Positions 50,001 through 62,563 of a stretch of 64,000 nucleotides of DNA are shown one piece after another. Each line of letters starts with the position of its first letter. Within the stretch, counting starts at the first letter, position 1. The position numbers were made by a program, and so were the translations under genes. The stretch is from Neospora caninum Liverpool. Lineage: Eukaryota > Apicomplexa > Conoidasida > Eucoccidiorida > Sarcocystidae. The notes beneath the pieces are model-generated. The model was not told the DNA's origin. It did no database searches and saw only the letters and a list, made by a program, of their open reading frames with translations. Location: positions 372,001-436,000 of the forward strand of contig NC_018396.1 in NCBI RefSeq assembly GCF_000208865.1. Reading direction: 5' to 3'.

Positions 50001-53000
50001 AGGGCCCCGTACAAGGCATATCTTCCTATCACCGGGCTCGGAAGAATGCAGACCACTCGGTGCGCAAAGGGAAACAGGAGCCTGTGGCCAGCAGCACGAC
50101 GAAGAAGTCCTCGGGACAGCTCAAATGTGTGGACGTCTTTCCCCCTCCACCGGCTGCCGCGGCTGACGCTCAAGCTGGCCCGCCTTTGTTTCAACGCCCG
50201 TGGGGAGGGACCTGCTTCGGAGACGTCATCTCGACTTTGGCACAGAAGGGCGAGTCGGGGCCCCGCTCTGGGCCGACGTCGCTGAACTCGGAAATTGTGA
50301 ATGTGACTGGAGGCAAAAGTTTGACCCCTGGCGTCCCGCTCATGGGCCAAGGGGTGACAGGCTTTCGAAGCTCCAAGGACTCTTCGGTCGGTTCCCTGCA
50401 ACAGCTGATGTCTCCGAATGAACCCGGCCGCAGCGCCGGCACGGTCGGGGGTTCTGACCGTGGTCCGCCAGGCGAAGGCGCTGCTGGCGGGTCCACGCAG
50501 TGTCAGTACACCCTACCAGAGATAACGCCTGCAGGTTCTCTGCCGAATGCAGCAGCTGGGACCGCCGATGGCCCTCCCGCAGGCGCCGCACCCGGTGAAC
50601 AGAACGACCGCGGGTTTTTGAGCGGCATGGAAAGCTTGCCAACCCTTCCAGCTCTGTCGCTCTGGGGTGGGAATCACGGAACCGACGAGGCTGCCTGTCG
50701 ACGTGAAGAGCCTCGGAGTCAAGGCGTTGCCGGTGACGCTGCCGCACCAGGTACTTGCTGAGTTCTTTTAGGCGAACGAACGGTGCCGCATGTGAATCGT
50801 TCCGTGGTATCCAAGACGGCGGCAATCCAAAGAAAGAGTCGACTGGGACCGCTGCCCGTAGAGGGACGGAACCGTCCAGAGAATGAGTGACTGCTAGATC
50901 CTCCGGCACTCGATAAGCCGACCGCTGTGTAGTTGTCTCCAGTGGAGAAAAACAGGATAGCTGCGCAAATCACGAAATGTGCAGGTGCTCTTGAGGGTGT
51001 CACCGAAGCGGCCGCACACGCGATGCCGTGGCTCGTATCCCCCGTCCTGTATCCGATGGGGGGGGGGGAGGGGGGGGGGATGGCGTGTGTGGATCGGGGT
51101 GTCTGGGGTAGCGTTCCAAAGTAGTGAACTAAAATGTCAGAAAACGGAAAGGGCGTATCTGGAGTCACGCGTGTCCGCTGTGTATCTGTTGTGTTCTGCA
51201 GGCGAGTTTCGTGGCAGTGGCGCGGCTATGTTAACCGGACAGGGAAGCGCGGCACCAGTCCCATCGGTTGAATGGCTGGTCCAGCAGCGAAAAAACCAGG
51301 ACAGTCTGCTTGAACAGTGCCGCAAGCATCTTCAGAACCCGCCCCAGCTGTGGGAGGGGAATCTCGTCGCCGCCGCAGGTTTCGCTGGTTCATCGAGCCT
51401 TTTCAGCCAGAGCGCGGGCGCTCCACGCCAAGAGGCGTCGCGTGTCTCGTCCACCTCGGGGTCGGCAGGCGTGTCTTCCCCTCGGCCGGCGCAACACGCG
51501 AGTTCGCGCTCAGCCGACGAGGGAGTCCAGTCTGCTGCTCTGCGGGACACCGTTCATCAGACCGAGTTCTACAATTTAATGATTAAGGTTGCCAACGAAC
51601 TCGCGCTGGTGTCCTCTCAAGGCAGCGGTGTGGGCGCAGGCGCTCGAGCAGATGCTTCTTCAACTCTTCTGTTTGCCCAAGGCGAGGCTGCCGCGCCGGG
51701 GCCGCATGAAGCCAAGGCCGGGGCTGGGCCGCGCCCTGCTCCTGGCTTCGGGCCGAAGCCCGATGATCCACTCTTGGAACGCAGCGCAGAATTGCCTGAT
51801 TATTTCTTGTCCGTGAACCGCTTCGGTGCGGGCAGTCTTTCCGACTCGGGGAAGCCCGGGGCGCCGACGCCGTTCGACTCGCAAAACTCTCTGTTTTTCT
51901 ACGGGAACAAACGCGCAAACGACCCCTTCGCTATTCACCTCGGTGCTCCTGGCTTGGTGGGCGCGCCGAGCCTGCGGATGGGCGCAGACGCTGCCGTGAG
52001 TCCAAACAGTCGACGCAGCGCACTGGAAGGAAGCGCAGGCCTGTCGGGTGTCTCGGACGTGCGCGCCGGCGTGGACGGACATCTGGAGACACTCAGCGAA
52101 GAGGACCCGTCACAGGGTTTGTCGGGCGGAGTCGCAGACGGCAGTGGCCTGCCGGGGTCGACGCGGGAGAGCGTTGTGGCGGCTTGCTTCTCCGCGCAGA
52201 GGACGCGCGCGGATGCACGGCGGGGCCTTTCTGGCGCCGATGCGGCGGGTGCACTGGGCGAAGGCGACATGGACCACCTTCGAGGTTTAGTCGAGAGGTG
52301 GGTGGGAATAAGCGATGCGAATGGAAAACAGGGAACCGACGCAGCTGCGCAGAGTGCGCTTCGAGAATGTACAGGCGCGAGCAATCTATCCTTTTCCGGA
52401 GACGTCGAGTACCTGTGTCGCGAGGGCGTGCTACACTCCCAGCAGAACGCGGGGGTCGGCCTCAGGGAGTGCGTGAACAAGGATCCGTTTGAATCGGAAA
52501 CGGGGTTTGGGGCGTTCAGCAGCGGCCCTGGGCGTTACCAACCTTTCCTCCAGGCGCCGCAACCCGGAGGAGTGGAGGTGGAGACGGCAGCCTGTTCAGT
52601 GCCGGGACAACCTCGGGGTCCGGCGGGTCTCCAGCCGGCGACAGGCGAGCCAACGCAGCGCGGTGTGGGGTTTGGGAGCGGTGCGGGGAATGGAGCCGCG
52701 CCCGCGAGGGTAGACCAGTCGCTGTTTTCGGAACTGAATCGGTGCCCAGATGATATCAGGGAGTTGCTGCTCGGCCACCTGGCAGCGGCGAAAGCCGCCA
52801 CGTCGGCGCGCGACGCGGGGGACGGAACTCCAGCCTTGGTCCGCGCATCAATCTCGCTTCCTTACAACTTGGAGAAGGCGCAAGGTGGAGGCTGCGCCCT
52901 TCCGAGCTGGCTGATGCCGCCGCAAGTGAGCGAAGTTTCGGCCCTTACCGGACTCCCGCCTCACGTGCTGCAGTGTTTCATGGCAGGCGCACCGACGGTG

Positions 53001-55085
53001 GGCGACGTGGCCACTCCGCACGGGGTCGAGTCGACCGAGGTTCCTGGACAGCTGCCTTCGTCCGTGTCTCTTCCAGAACTTTTTTCGGCGGGATCGGTGT
53101 CGGGGCCCCAAGCGGAGGCTCTCCACGCAGTGGTTGCGAAGACGAAGGAGATGCGCTGGCTTCAAGGTCTAGAAACGTTTCTGGAACACCAGGCAAAAAA
53201 GGGAGGCGGGAGCGCCCCCGAAGCCATGGTGGCCGCCTTTGCGGCGGCTGGGGCCGTCGTCGGGCCTCTGCGCGGCGGTCCTGGATCGGAGTCGGGTCTT
53301 CAAGTGCGCGCAGCAGAGAGCGAGGCCGCGCCTGCTCGCGGAGGAGGGCGCATGGGCCGCGTCGCCACGGTTCCAGCCGACCTCGACACTTGCGCGGCTT
53401 CGGGCGCAAGTAAAGGACCAGGCCTGAATGAAGATTTCAGCTCAATGACAAACACACTCTCCTGGTTAAGAGCAGGACTCGGCGGAGCAAACAGCGATGC
53501 GGGGACGGGGCGCCGCGGGACTTTCTCGGCAGCGACAGGCAAGAAGAATGGGGCTGGGGAGCAGTCGCGACCGAACAAAGCCGGCGATGATGGTAAGGGC
53601 CCCAGTGGGTCGGGGGGGGGGGGGGGGGGGGGGGAAAGCTACGGGAGGAAGACGACATGTCGATCTCCCAAGTCGGGGACTCGTACTTCAGGTCAATGAC
53701 GTCACCTAATCGTAAAGCGAAACGTTTTGCTCTTCAAGGCATAGTCCCATTCGATATACTCCATCAGCGATGCGCATATATATATATATATATACATTAT
53801 ATATGTGTATGTGTAGTCGTACTGGATCTCTTGAGAGGGTGGACTCTCTGTTTCTCTGGCGAGATAGAAATGTGGAAGGCGAAGGAGAGCAGCAACTCGC
53901 GTTCTGGGTTGCACCACGTTCTAAGGCGGTCGCTGGGGCTGTAGACGAGCGAGTCGACAAGGCCTTGTCGGCGTCGCGTAGGAGTCTCTGTATACTCGTT
54001 AGGGTCCATGCGTAATTACATCCTTGTAGGGGGTGGCGGCGAAATGCCTAGGACCAGATATGTGGGAAAGCGGAACTCCGTCGGAGTACGAGCAACGCTA
54101 TGATTTTGTGTCTCTCAAGTGGTTCTCTTTCGGGTTTGCATGTGACGCGTCGTTGCAGGTGCCGGTGGGCGACCGAATCCGGGAGAGGCAGGTAGCGGCG
54201 ACGGCCGGGCTGGTATTTCACGCTGCAGTAGTCCCAAACCAAACACCAGTGGGAACTTTCAGGGCGCGGCGAACAATGGGCCGAACGCGCAGCCAGGTTC
54301 CCAGTCACGTCGCAAAGCTCCAAGGTAACTTCAGCACAACGTTGGTCTAGTGTTCAAACCTGCAGTTCGTCCGCGTCCTCTGTGTGGTTATGTGCCTGGA
54401 AATGCATACATCGACGGACAGTGGCGAAAGGAGGCAGCGCCGCGTTTGCGGGGCAAGCACACGCGTTCTCTGGGATGCATTTTTCGAGGGCGCTCCTCCG
54501 GGTCTTGCAGCCGGCTTCCTGACTCGAGACTGAATGTTTGTGCATTGGCCGTTACGCGTGTCGAGATTTCTTTAAGAGACACACAGAAGGGTTCAGTGTC
54601 ACCGGCGCTGCACTGTCATTCACGTGGCGTTTCTGCACCGAAACAGGGCCGAGACCGTCGAGAGAATCATGCTCCGGTCTTGGAGTTCTGTCTTGAGTTT
54701 TGATCTGTATTACGGACTCGCCGTAGAATGGCATGTCCTTTTCCGTACCGTTCACTGACTGTTGCTTCGCTTGTGTGCCGCCCCGGACACGAGAGGACTC
54801 GACGAGGGCATTCTGTTTGTGATGCCTGGTGTGGTTTCTAAGCGTCTCGTTCTCTGCGAGTGCGTCTGGTGAATCGTATCCGTTTTGCTCCGCACTGTGT
54901 GCAGGCCATCCAAACGGCAGCGGGTGTTGATCCGAGCTCTCGCATACGTCAAGCAGCGTCTCCGAGTCCTTGAGGGCGAGATGGCCCCACTGCTGACTCA
55001 GACGGGGCTCGCGTCCGTTGTTCAGGACCAGGCTTCTGCTCCTGCGTCGGCTGCGCCTGTTCCGAACTGGGGCCCGAACAGGTGA
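47087..55085 (+). CDS. Giant, mostly disordered Gly/Ser/Ala-rich protein of unknown function
   Basis: Four exons (47087-50750, 51202-53592, 54159-54324, 54905-55085) join in phases 1, 1, 2 to 2133 aa. No known domain is visible. Most of the sequence is Ser, Gly, Ala, Pro and Arg, with Gly-rich and Ser-rich runs, so it is probably disordered; there is no signal peptide or membrane segment. Short ordered-looking pieces are EWLVQQRKNQDSLLEQCRKH after the first junction, LPPHVLQCFMAGAP in exon 2, and a basic helix VLIRALAYVKQRLRVLEGEM in the last exon. The start at 47087 (GAGATGGC context) was preferred over an in-frame Met at 47003. The end is uncertain: the TGA at 55083-55085 overlaps a consensus donor (CAG|GTGAGC), and a strong acceptor at 55439 would extend the frame to 55527. 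Nuclear, cytoskeletal or RNA-binding scaffold roles are all possible. Confidence 0.65.
51058..51079 (+). repeat. Interrupted poly-G run in intron 1 of the 47087 gene
   Basis: Eleven G, one A, then ten G, about 120 bases before the acceptor at 51201. Confidence 0.88.
53612..53634 (+). repeat. G23 homopolymer just after a splice donor
   Basis: Twenty-three consecutive G start 20 bases after the donor that follows 53592, at the 5' end of intron 2 of the 47087 gene. Read through, the frame would add a poly-Gly run and stop at 53699. Confidence 0.9.
53775..53812. repeat. (TA)n microsatellite in intron 2 of the 47087 gene
   Basis: A TA run of about 15 units with minor interruptions, about 180 bases after the donor and 350 bases before the proposed acceptor at 54158. 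Confidence 0.88.
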
Positions 55086-58000
55086 GCGGGGGTGGCGGTT
55101 CTCGTCTGGAAGCGAGATTGTGGCCCCGTTGACTGGAACGCTGCAGAGAAGGGAGCTGCCTCGAAGACCAGAACGGGAATAAGAGTCGACGTTCGGGACT
55201 GAATGTGTGGGAAGCGGCTACTTCCCAGTGCCTGGTTCGCTAGGAATCGCGTGCGGTCGGAGGGTGTAGGGGCTTCTGGGGCCGTGGCGGAGTGCGTGGA
55301 GGCCCAGGTGGGAGTCCGTGTGTGCAGGCGTGGCGGTGCGATTGAATTTTTTCCCCTTTTTGCTGACGATGCGGGGAAAACTCAAAGGATGGAGAACCTT
55401 GGGGAACCTTTCCGTCAGGGGCTTTTTTTTCCCGTGCAGTAGGGCCGTCATTTCAGTTTTGTGGCGAAGTGATGTGCATCACGGTTGGCCCCTGAACGCG
55501 GTTGAGGATGCAGTGCGTGGCAACTGAGAAGGCGAGGGTGGACACAGCGCAGGACCATCGTGGGGGCGTTTCACTGGAGCTGTGTAGCGCTGGCCTCACC
55601 TCGGTGATTACACGACGCACTCATCAAGCAAAGGGGCTAGTCGGGCGACTTGGTGCAAGCGACTCTGTCTCTCGTGTGAGAATCTATTCGTTGAAATTTG
55701 CGAGTTCCCTGCGCCAATATGTGGGACGGCGCTGTACATGGGGAGGACCAGTCTGGAGGGCGGGCTGTGTGGAGTATGGCGGCTGCGGCCAGTGACCAAG
55801 CCGTCACGTGAGTTATTTGTGATGGACTTGCCATCACCATCGATATGTGCCTATATGAGGACCAAATCCTGAACAAGAGACCAAAACCGGAAAGCTAGAG
55901 GGTGATCCTAATCTGAGCGCAAAAACACATCGGCGGCATCGTCACAAAGGTGCTGCGTCTGTGGGCTCGAGTCTTGATACCCAGTTGGGTAGGGCTTGCT
56001 GCCATGAAAGAGTTCGACATATAGACAAGCACACTCCGTGCGCTTTCCTCGTGCAAAAAAATGTACGCCATCCGCTTCTGGTATCCAAGGGGGGAAGTCT
56101 CCCTCCGGAGGTCGTGCCGCTGATCCAAGAAGCCGCGCGGAAGCGGCAAGACGTCGGACGAAAGAAGCAAACGATAAGTCGGGGGGGCTGGGGGGTGTAT
56201 ACATGTGTGTCATGCGAGTCTACACACTTTTCTTTGCGATCTAACGGTTCCACCGAGATTGCACACCGGGGGGGAATTGTATCGGGAAATGGGCGTTTTC
56301 ACAGCAATGCGCATCGTGACATGATCCCGTACACAAACGACTCGATACTGCGGCGGTTTTGCTGCTTGTCCACGAGGTGAGAGGGAAGCGGGAACACCTC
56401 GGCGCACGATAGAGCTCCCCGTATTCGACACTTTCATAATGTGACACATGGAACACCGATGCGAAAGAAGCAAGTTCTTCAGGTTTGTAACTGCTGTCGC
56501 TGACACTCCTGTGTGGGCATTTTCGGCTCCGTCAGCAAGGTAGACCGTGATGGGAAGGACAGGGAGTACAGAAAAGGCAGGGAACCCTGTTGGTGGCTAG
56601 ATGCGATTGCCGGGAGGCAGTGGAAAGCGACAGTGTCGCTATCTTGTGCTCCTTTCCTATAGCCCATGTAAGGTCTCAAAAAAGGGAATTCGCTTTTCTC
56701 TCTGGCTTCTCCAATTTTTTCGCTGTCAGGTGGATCAATGCGGTCCAGTAAACATACCGTGTGACGTGATTTCAGCTTGTAATCCTCTTCCATGATGGTC
56801 CTTCATGTTCTATTCTCACGCGACATTACTCAGTGACGTGCAGGCGGTGGTGCCAGCACAGGGGCTCTTCTTTCCGGCAGAGATAGCGTGTGGAGTTAAT
56901 ACGTTAGAGTCCTGGGTTTTTTCCGTCCACCGTTGCTACCAACGTCACTGAGATTTGGTTTTGGAGCCTCTTCCTTGGAATTTTCATATACCCTTCCACG
57001 GACTGCGGTACGGTGTTGCGGTGGACCGCGCACAAATGGACTGGGTCCAGCGTCTAGCTTCTCCCATTTTTCGGAGACTCAGCCAGCGAACCGAATGTTC
57101 CGCCTACAAGAGAATTGGTGCACACAGCCAGCTGGTGGAGGAACGCAGCGTCTTGTAACGTTCGATATCTACTCTTGTGTCCGTTATCCCCCTGTAATAC
57201 CGAGTATTTTTTCTCTTAAATTCGTAACGTGCCTGCCTGTTCTGAAGACGTCGGTAGAAGTTTTCCGTCTTCGGATTCTCAAAGGACGACCGAGACTGCT
57301 TCGGTTGGGGTCACGTCCTCACGGACATGCTTCTCACGCCTACTTCCTCCGGTGACGTATCGGGGTCTCCTGATGGAAGGAAACGCCCGCGTCATGTTGA
57401 GATTAGAGGGAAGGCCCGCTGACCTGGTCATGGGCACTCACCGATATGCCAGCGGTCCTTTCAGATAAACACGGAGCGTGTGGTACCGTTGCCGCACCGC
57501 TCTGGATGAGCCGGACCCCGAAGAGAGTGGTTCCATATGTTTATCGACGGAGAAAGTGAAGGCGTCGTGGCTTCACTGGATGCAGCTGTTCAGTGCACGT
57601 ACGTGTATGTGTGCACGCACGTGGTGCCACAACACTCCGTGGTTCTCTGAGAACACAAACTTCCCAGGAAATTCCATAACGAGAACTCATGCGTGACACT
57701 GCTGCGCAGACCGCGATACAGTCGGGCAGCATTTTACAACTTTGCCTTCGCGGAGGAGGAAATGCCACCGCTTCGGCTCGTGTGGTATCCACGGCAGAGG
57801 GCGAGCGAAAAGTTCGATTTCGCGTTACCATGGTATGAACAGCGTCGCTGGGACACGATGTGCGGCTACTGTGTCACCCGAAGACATCCTGCTTCGCCGC
57901 GTGTTCCGTGCACACGCCCTTTTCCGTCACGCGTGTATCGCCATCAATGCAGCGAAATGCGACAACGCAAACACTGCAGCATCCCCCGCCGTGGAAGACC

Positions 58001-58788
58001 GCACCGATCAGTTGCCCTCCGCCAGATGCCGTTGTGTCAGGGGGAAACTCGCGCATATACTTGGACCACTCCACACACAGCTCCGCAACGAAACTGGCCT
58101 TTTCAAGCGGCTGATTCCCCTCGAGAAAAGACCTCTCAACTGCGATCGTACGCACGCCCAATGGCTGTGTGTGTGTCGTGTTGACGGCAATCCTTTGCCG
58201 TGCCGCCAATGCCCCCTTGTCTTCTCAGGCGTATCACTTGCCGTACGCGACTGTGCTCCCCCCCTGGTGAACGCAGTGCAGCGACGGTCAAAAGGGTGGC
58301 AAGCTGGGAATCCGAGGAACAGCAAGCGAAGGCAATCCACTTTTGCGCGGATGCTCTCTCGAAAAGCTCCGTTCCGGCGTGGGCTCAGTCTCGCCTGAGT
58401 ACTGGCGAATTTGCGCATGCGCCGTCCCTCCCGGCGCGCGCGGTGCCAAAACGGCGTGTTTTTCTGCAAGACTGTCCCCCCCCCTCTGGAGGCTTGCGAT
58501 CGTGGTTTCATCGCCTGTTTGCTGCTCTTTGCGAGGACGTCCACACCAGCGTTTCGTCTAAAAAGCCTCGGCAAAGTGAACACACTGAAGTTCAGCCCCG
58601 TTACCACTCTTCAAACGCGAACGGTGTCCAGGATTCTAGAACATGCGCGTGTCTCTTGTCTGCCGGGAAGGCCGTGGACTGGTGAGACAGGTGTCTCTGT
58701 CGAGCAAGTCTATTCCCTGGCCTTTCGTCTGGCCTTGCAGGGACTACGCAGATGATTCGCTTTTTCAAAGATCTTCGGGTCCGGGAAA
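55086..58788. other. Intergenic region before the START-domain gene
   Basis: About 3.7 kb between two genes read in the same direction. It may contain one more 3' exon of the upstream gene (55440-55527) and the leader of the START gene. Overlapping frames of 160-218 codons at 57693-58685 on the plus strand, and 199 codons on the minus strand, show no domain and no splice partner. No independent gene is supported. Confidence 0.45.
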
Positions 58789-61700
58789 ATGACACCACAC
58801 TGGGAAGGCGCTCAAAACGGCCCCGTGGAGCGGCGCTTTTTTCGCCTGGCCTCGCTCTCCCGTTCAGCACAAGGACTGCCGCCCGTCTCCTGGTCCCCAT
58901 CCAGCGGCTGTCTCTCAAATGGTGGTCCTGCGTGCTCTCCAAAAACCCACTGTCGCTCCTCGCTTTCTCGCCGCAACTCTCATGACGACATACCACATCT
59001 GCGAGATTCTGTCTCGTCGCCGTTCCCCGCTTCGTCGCCACCGGACAAACCCCGCCGCGGTTTCCGGCGAGACGATTTCCGCGGCTCTCGAGACAGCAGT
59101 TCCCGCCGAAGGAACGAAGGAGAAAGCCACTCTCAACGTCTCGTGTCTCCTAAAGGGGCCAGCACTACTCCCTCGCGTTCCTCACGGTCGGTCCTTCCCC
59201 AGTTTCTCGTGGCGGCGGTTGTCGCCTGCAGCCTGTCTCCCATCCCTACGTGCTGTCTGCCGTCGTTGCCGGACCCCACCCGCGACCTTTTTCCAGGTGC
59301 CCCAGGGGGAACTTCTTCCTTTTCTGGTCGCCATCCGTCGACCGAGGAGAACGACGGGTCGCACCAAATGCTTGCGCTTCGACGCGAAACAACTCACTCT
59401 GCCGTCGAGGGAAAAGAAGTGTCGGCGACTGCGAGCTCATCAGCTGCAAAGAAGCGAAGACGGAGAGGCGTCCCACCTCGCGTCCCTGATTCCGAGCTTG
59501 ACAAGTTCCTCCAGTTTGCGCAAGACGTTCGAGCCGGCCGCGTCGACCAAGCTTGGGAGCCGCTCGTCGACGGGCCGCCTGTGCAAGTGTGGCGCCGGCA
59601 AGTTCCCGGTGAGCCAGCAGCACGCACGAGGCAGGCCGGGGCGGCGTGGTCCCAACAAAGCCCACAGTGGAGTCCCTGGCACTGTCTCTGTCCGACACAC
59701 GGATCGTCGTTTGGTCACGCCTCTCTCTGTCTGTTTTGACGTAAGGCTACGATTTCCAGCAGCCCCGTGTGACGCCTGCGTCCATGCTCCGGTCCTGCAT
59801 ACCTGTCACACACCAGTGCCTGTGAACACCTTCACAGTGGTGCGTCCTTCCCTCGTCCGTAGCTGCAGTGTGCACGGGAGGCATCCATCTAGACTGTGTC
59901 TCGCGTTCGGCGACGGGTTGTCTTTCCACCGGATAATTTGTTGACGCCTGGCGACGCCTCCATCGAAGCCTGGACCTGCCGCGCGGCCCTCGGCTTCCAG
60001 TTGCATCTTCATTCCCTGTATGAAGCCTTAAAAGGGTCGTGTGGCCCGTGTGGTTACCGCCGTGCAGGTACAAATGTGCACGACTACTGTATGACAGGAG
60101 AATTCTCTGATATCTCCGCATCGGCTTACAACACCACATTCAGTCACCTTCCATTCAGAGCTTCTTGGGACGAGTCGGTCGTCGAGATCCGCGTCTTGGA
60201 GGCGAACCCTGTGGAGCATGTCAGCAGAGCAGTTCTCCCCGTCGGCAGTCGCGGCGGTGAGCCGAGCGACGAGGCCCAGGATGTTCGGGTCCGCGGCGCC
60301 AAAGGCAACACAGCCAGGAAGGAAGGGACGGGAACAGAGAGAGAGCAATCGTCGCCTTCCCAGTCCAATGCTGGTATCTCTCGCTCCAGTTCGGGTACCG
60401 ATGACGACGTCGAGGAGATCATTTACTGGCGCGTGAAACTACCGTGGCCGCTTGTTGATCGCGACTTTGTCTATGCGCGCCGCTTTCGAACGTACCCTGA
60501 GAGTCACGCAATCGTCTCCGTCCAGCAGGCGACGGAGTCGCCGGACTGCCCTCCGGGGCCTCAGGCTGTCCGCGTGGAGAGTTACAACTCCACCGTGGTC
60601 TTGTTTGCGGACAACGACGAGCGCGATATCAACCAAAAGGGTGTCTCCTTCGTGCTCTATCACTTCGACGCGAGCCTGTAAGCGTTTTTCTGCTGGGTCT
60701 AGGTATTCGCCGTACGTACGCGCGTCGCGCACATCCTGCAGATCCGCCGTTTCAGAGGTCAGGTGTGGACATGCCGAGCTCGCGTGGCGCGTCGGAGTTA
60801 GCGCATTCCAACGAGGTCATCGAATGCTTATTGCCTGCGTGCAGGACACCGGTACCTCCCTGGGTGAAGAGCTATGTTACTTCCCACACTCTGCCTCGCA
60901 CCATCGCTGCTCTCCATAATACAGCCAAGGCGTTGGTGGGGGACGACGGTTCGATTCAGCCCGCCGCCTACGCAAGTCTTCAGCACACTTTGAAGTTCCG
61001 CGACGTCCATCAGGAACGGGAGATAGAGGAAGCGGACGAGATAGGACCGGAGCCGAGTGATGACGCAGGCTTCCGCGCAGAAACTGCGGACGACACCGGT
61101 GCGCCTCCTGGTGGACCGCCGAGGTCCTCTGGAAATGCACCAAACGGGAGGGGAACAGGCCAACGTCCGGCCGGTGGGACAGCCCAGGCTGAAGACTCCG
61201 TCGGGTCCGAAGGCCAGGCGTCTAAACGTGGTGTTTCCACGGGACCTGTCCCGTCAGAACCCGAAAGGACGCAGGACGCACATCCCGGGGAGAGCGGCAA
61301 AATCGCCGCCAATGATACGCGTGAGAGCTCGCCCGACGTAACAGGTTCTGGAGGCGGCTTCGGCCAAGGGAAATGTAGCGAGAACTTCCGTGGAACAGCG
61401 GAGAGAGGGGAAGAGTCCTCCGGGACTGCACTTGAGTACGATGAAAAAGCTATTGCCGAAGCCTACGACGAGATCTGGAAAGGCGTCCCTCTGGCCGCGA
61501 CGACCTCGGCTGTTGCCGGGGTTGGGCGCGCGCACGCGTCGCAGCCGGAGGCAGGGATAACGGTTCGTGGCGTTAAGGCCTGCGTCGGCTCCCTTTTGGG
61601 CAAAATCCGACGCTTCAAGGACAAGGTAAGGCATTCGCGTCTGGCGGCAATCCTTCGACGACAGCGGGATTCCACCTACTACTCAAATTCGATCAGGCCC

Positions 61701-62378
61701 GCTGACGACAGCACTTCCACGTGCGCCTCCGGGACTCGACCCTCGTGGTGTAGTCCTCGGACAGGAGTATTTGTTGCGACTGCGCATCCAACGTCGCCCG
61801 CGAGTAGTGGCGTGGCGTGGGAGATCCTAGCGCACATTTCTCCAGCGGCTCGGTCTGCCAGGGCGTTGCGTGTCATCGCGGACGCCCAGCACGAGGCCGC
61901 CCATAGTGTCCTTCCGATGAGGCCGTCTTTGGCGTGGCCGTGGTGGCGATATGACCGGTCGAGAATCCGCAAAGGCGACGCCTGTGAGCGACAGTGCCGA
62001 CTGCTTGCCTCTTGCCGCACCAGGCGGTGTTCGTCTCCAGGTGACACGGCGGCACGGCGGGACGGAGGCGCCTGGGACACCGACAACCCGCGCGCTGCCA
62101 CAGAGAGATTAAGGCGGGGAGGTGTTCTGAGTCTGAGGACGTATGCGGCTGTGGAGGCGTTGCGATGGGCGGCGCGTTTAGGTGACCTGTCGCGAGACGA
62201 AAAGGAGACGCCAGCGGAGCTGGTCAGGCTCGATGCACCAGAGCAAGGCGTCGCACGTGGAGAGGGGGGGAGGGACACGTGGATAGATGCGCTTTTAGTG
62301 GACATTCGGGAGGACCTGTGGCCTGTCGCCATTTTATCATCGCTCCCCCTTCAGGCGGTGCGCCGCAGTCCGCGGTAG
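58789..62378 (+). CDS. START-domain lipid-transfer protein with hydrophobic anchor
   Basis: START domains bind and carry single lipids such as phosphatidylcholine or sterols between membranes. Three exons (58789-59608, 60068-60677, 60845-62378) join in phases 1 and 2 to 987 aa. A hydrophobic stretch at about residues 135-163 (VLPQFLVAAVVACSLSP) suggests an anchor or recessed signal. The START region follows: LDKFLQFAQDVRAGRVDQAW and VQVWRRQVPG, then the second exon with FSHLPFRASWDESVVEIRV, IIYWRVKLPWPLVDRDFVYA, VRVESYNSTVVL and VSFVLYHFDASL, closed in exon 3 by PVPPWVKSYV. This order matches phosphatidylcholine-transfer-like START proteins (YWEVKYPFPMSNRDYVY, then IPSWL). A Gly/Ser/Glu-rich insert of about 60 residues breaks the domain just before the YWRVK strand. 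The 3' end is unsure: a consensus donor after 61625 (ACAAG|GTAAGG) suggests the last 750 bases of open frame may be intron. Confidence 0.83.
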
Positions 62379-62563
62379 CAGAAAGAAGGGATCGTCGCTT
62401 ACTGTGCAGTGGAGACGCGTAGGAGTTGTTCCGGTTACACATGAATGCCTTACGGTGGCGACCGCCTGGTGGACAGCGAACCATTTCCTTGCACAGACCC
62501 GCGGGAATGCAACGATCGAGACTGTAAATCAATATGCGTGCGTGATATGATCCTAATGTGCAG

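Noticed and set aside
57693..58685. Overlapping frames of 160-218 codons ahead of the START gene
   Set aside because: Open on both strands with no domain and no consistent splice structure; more likely leader or intergenic DNA.
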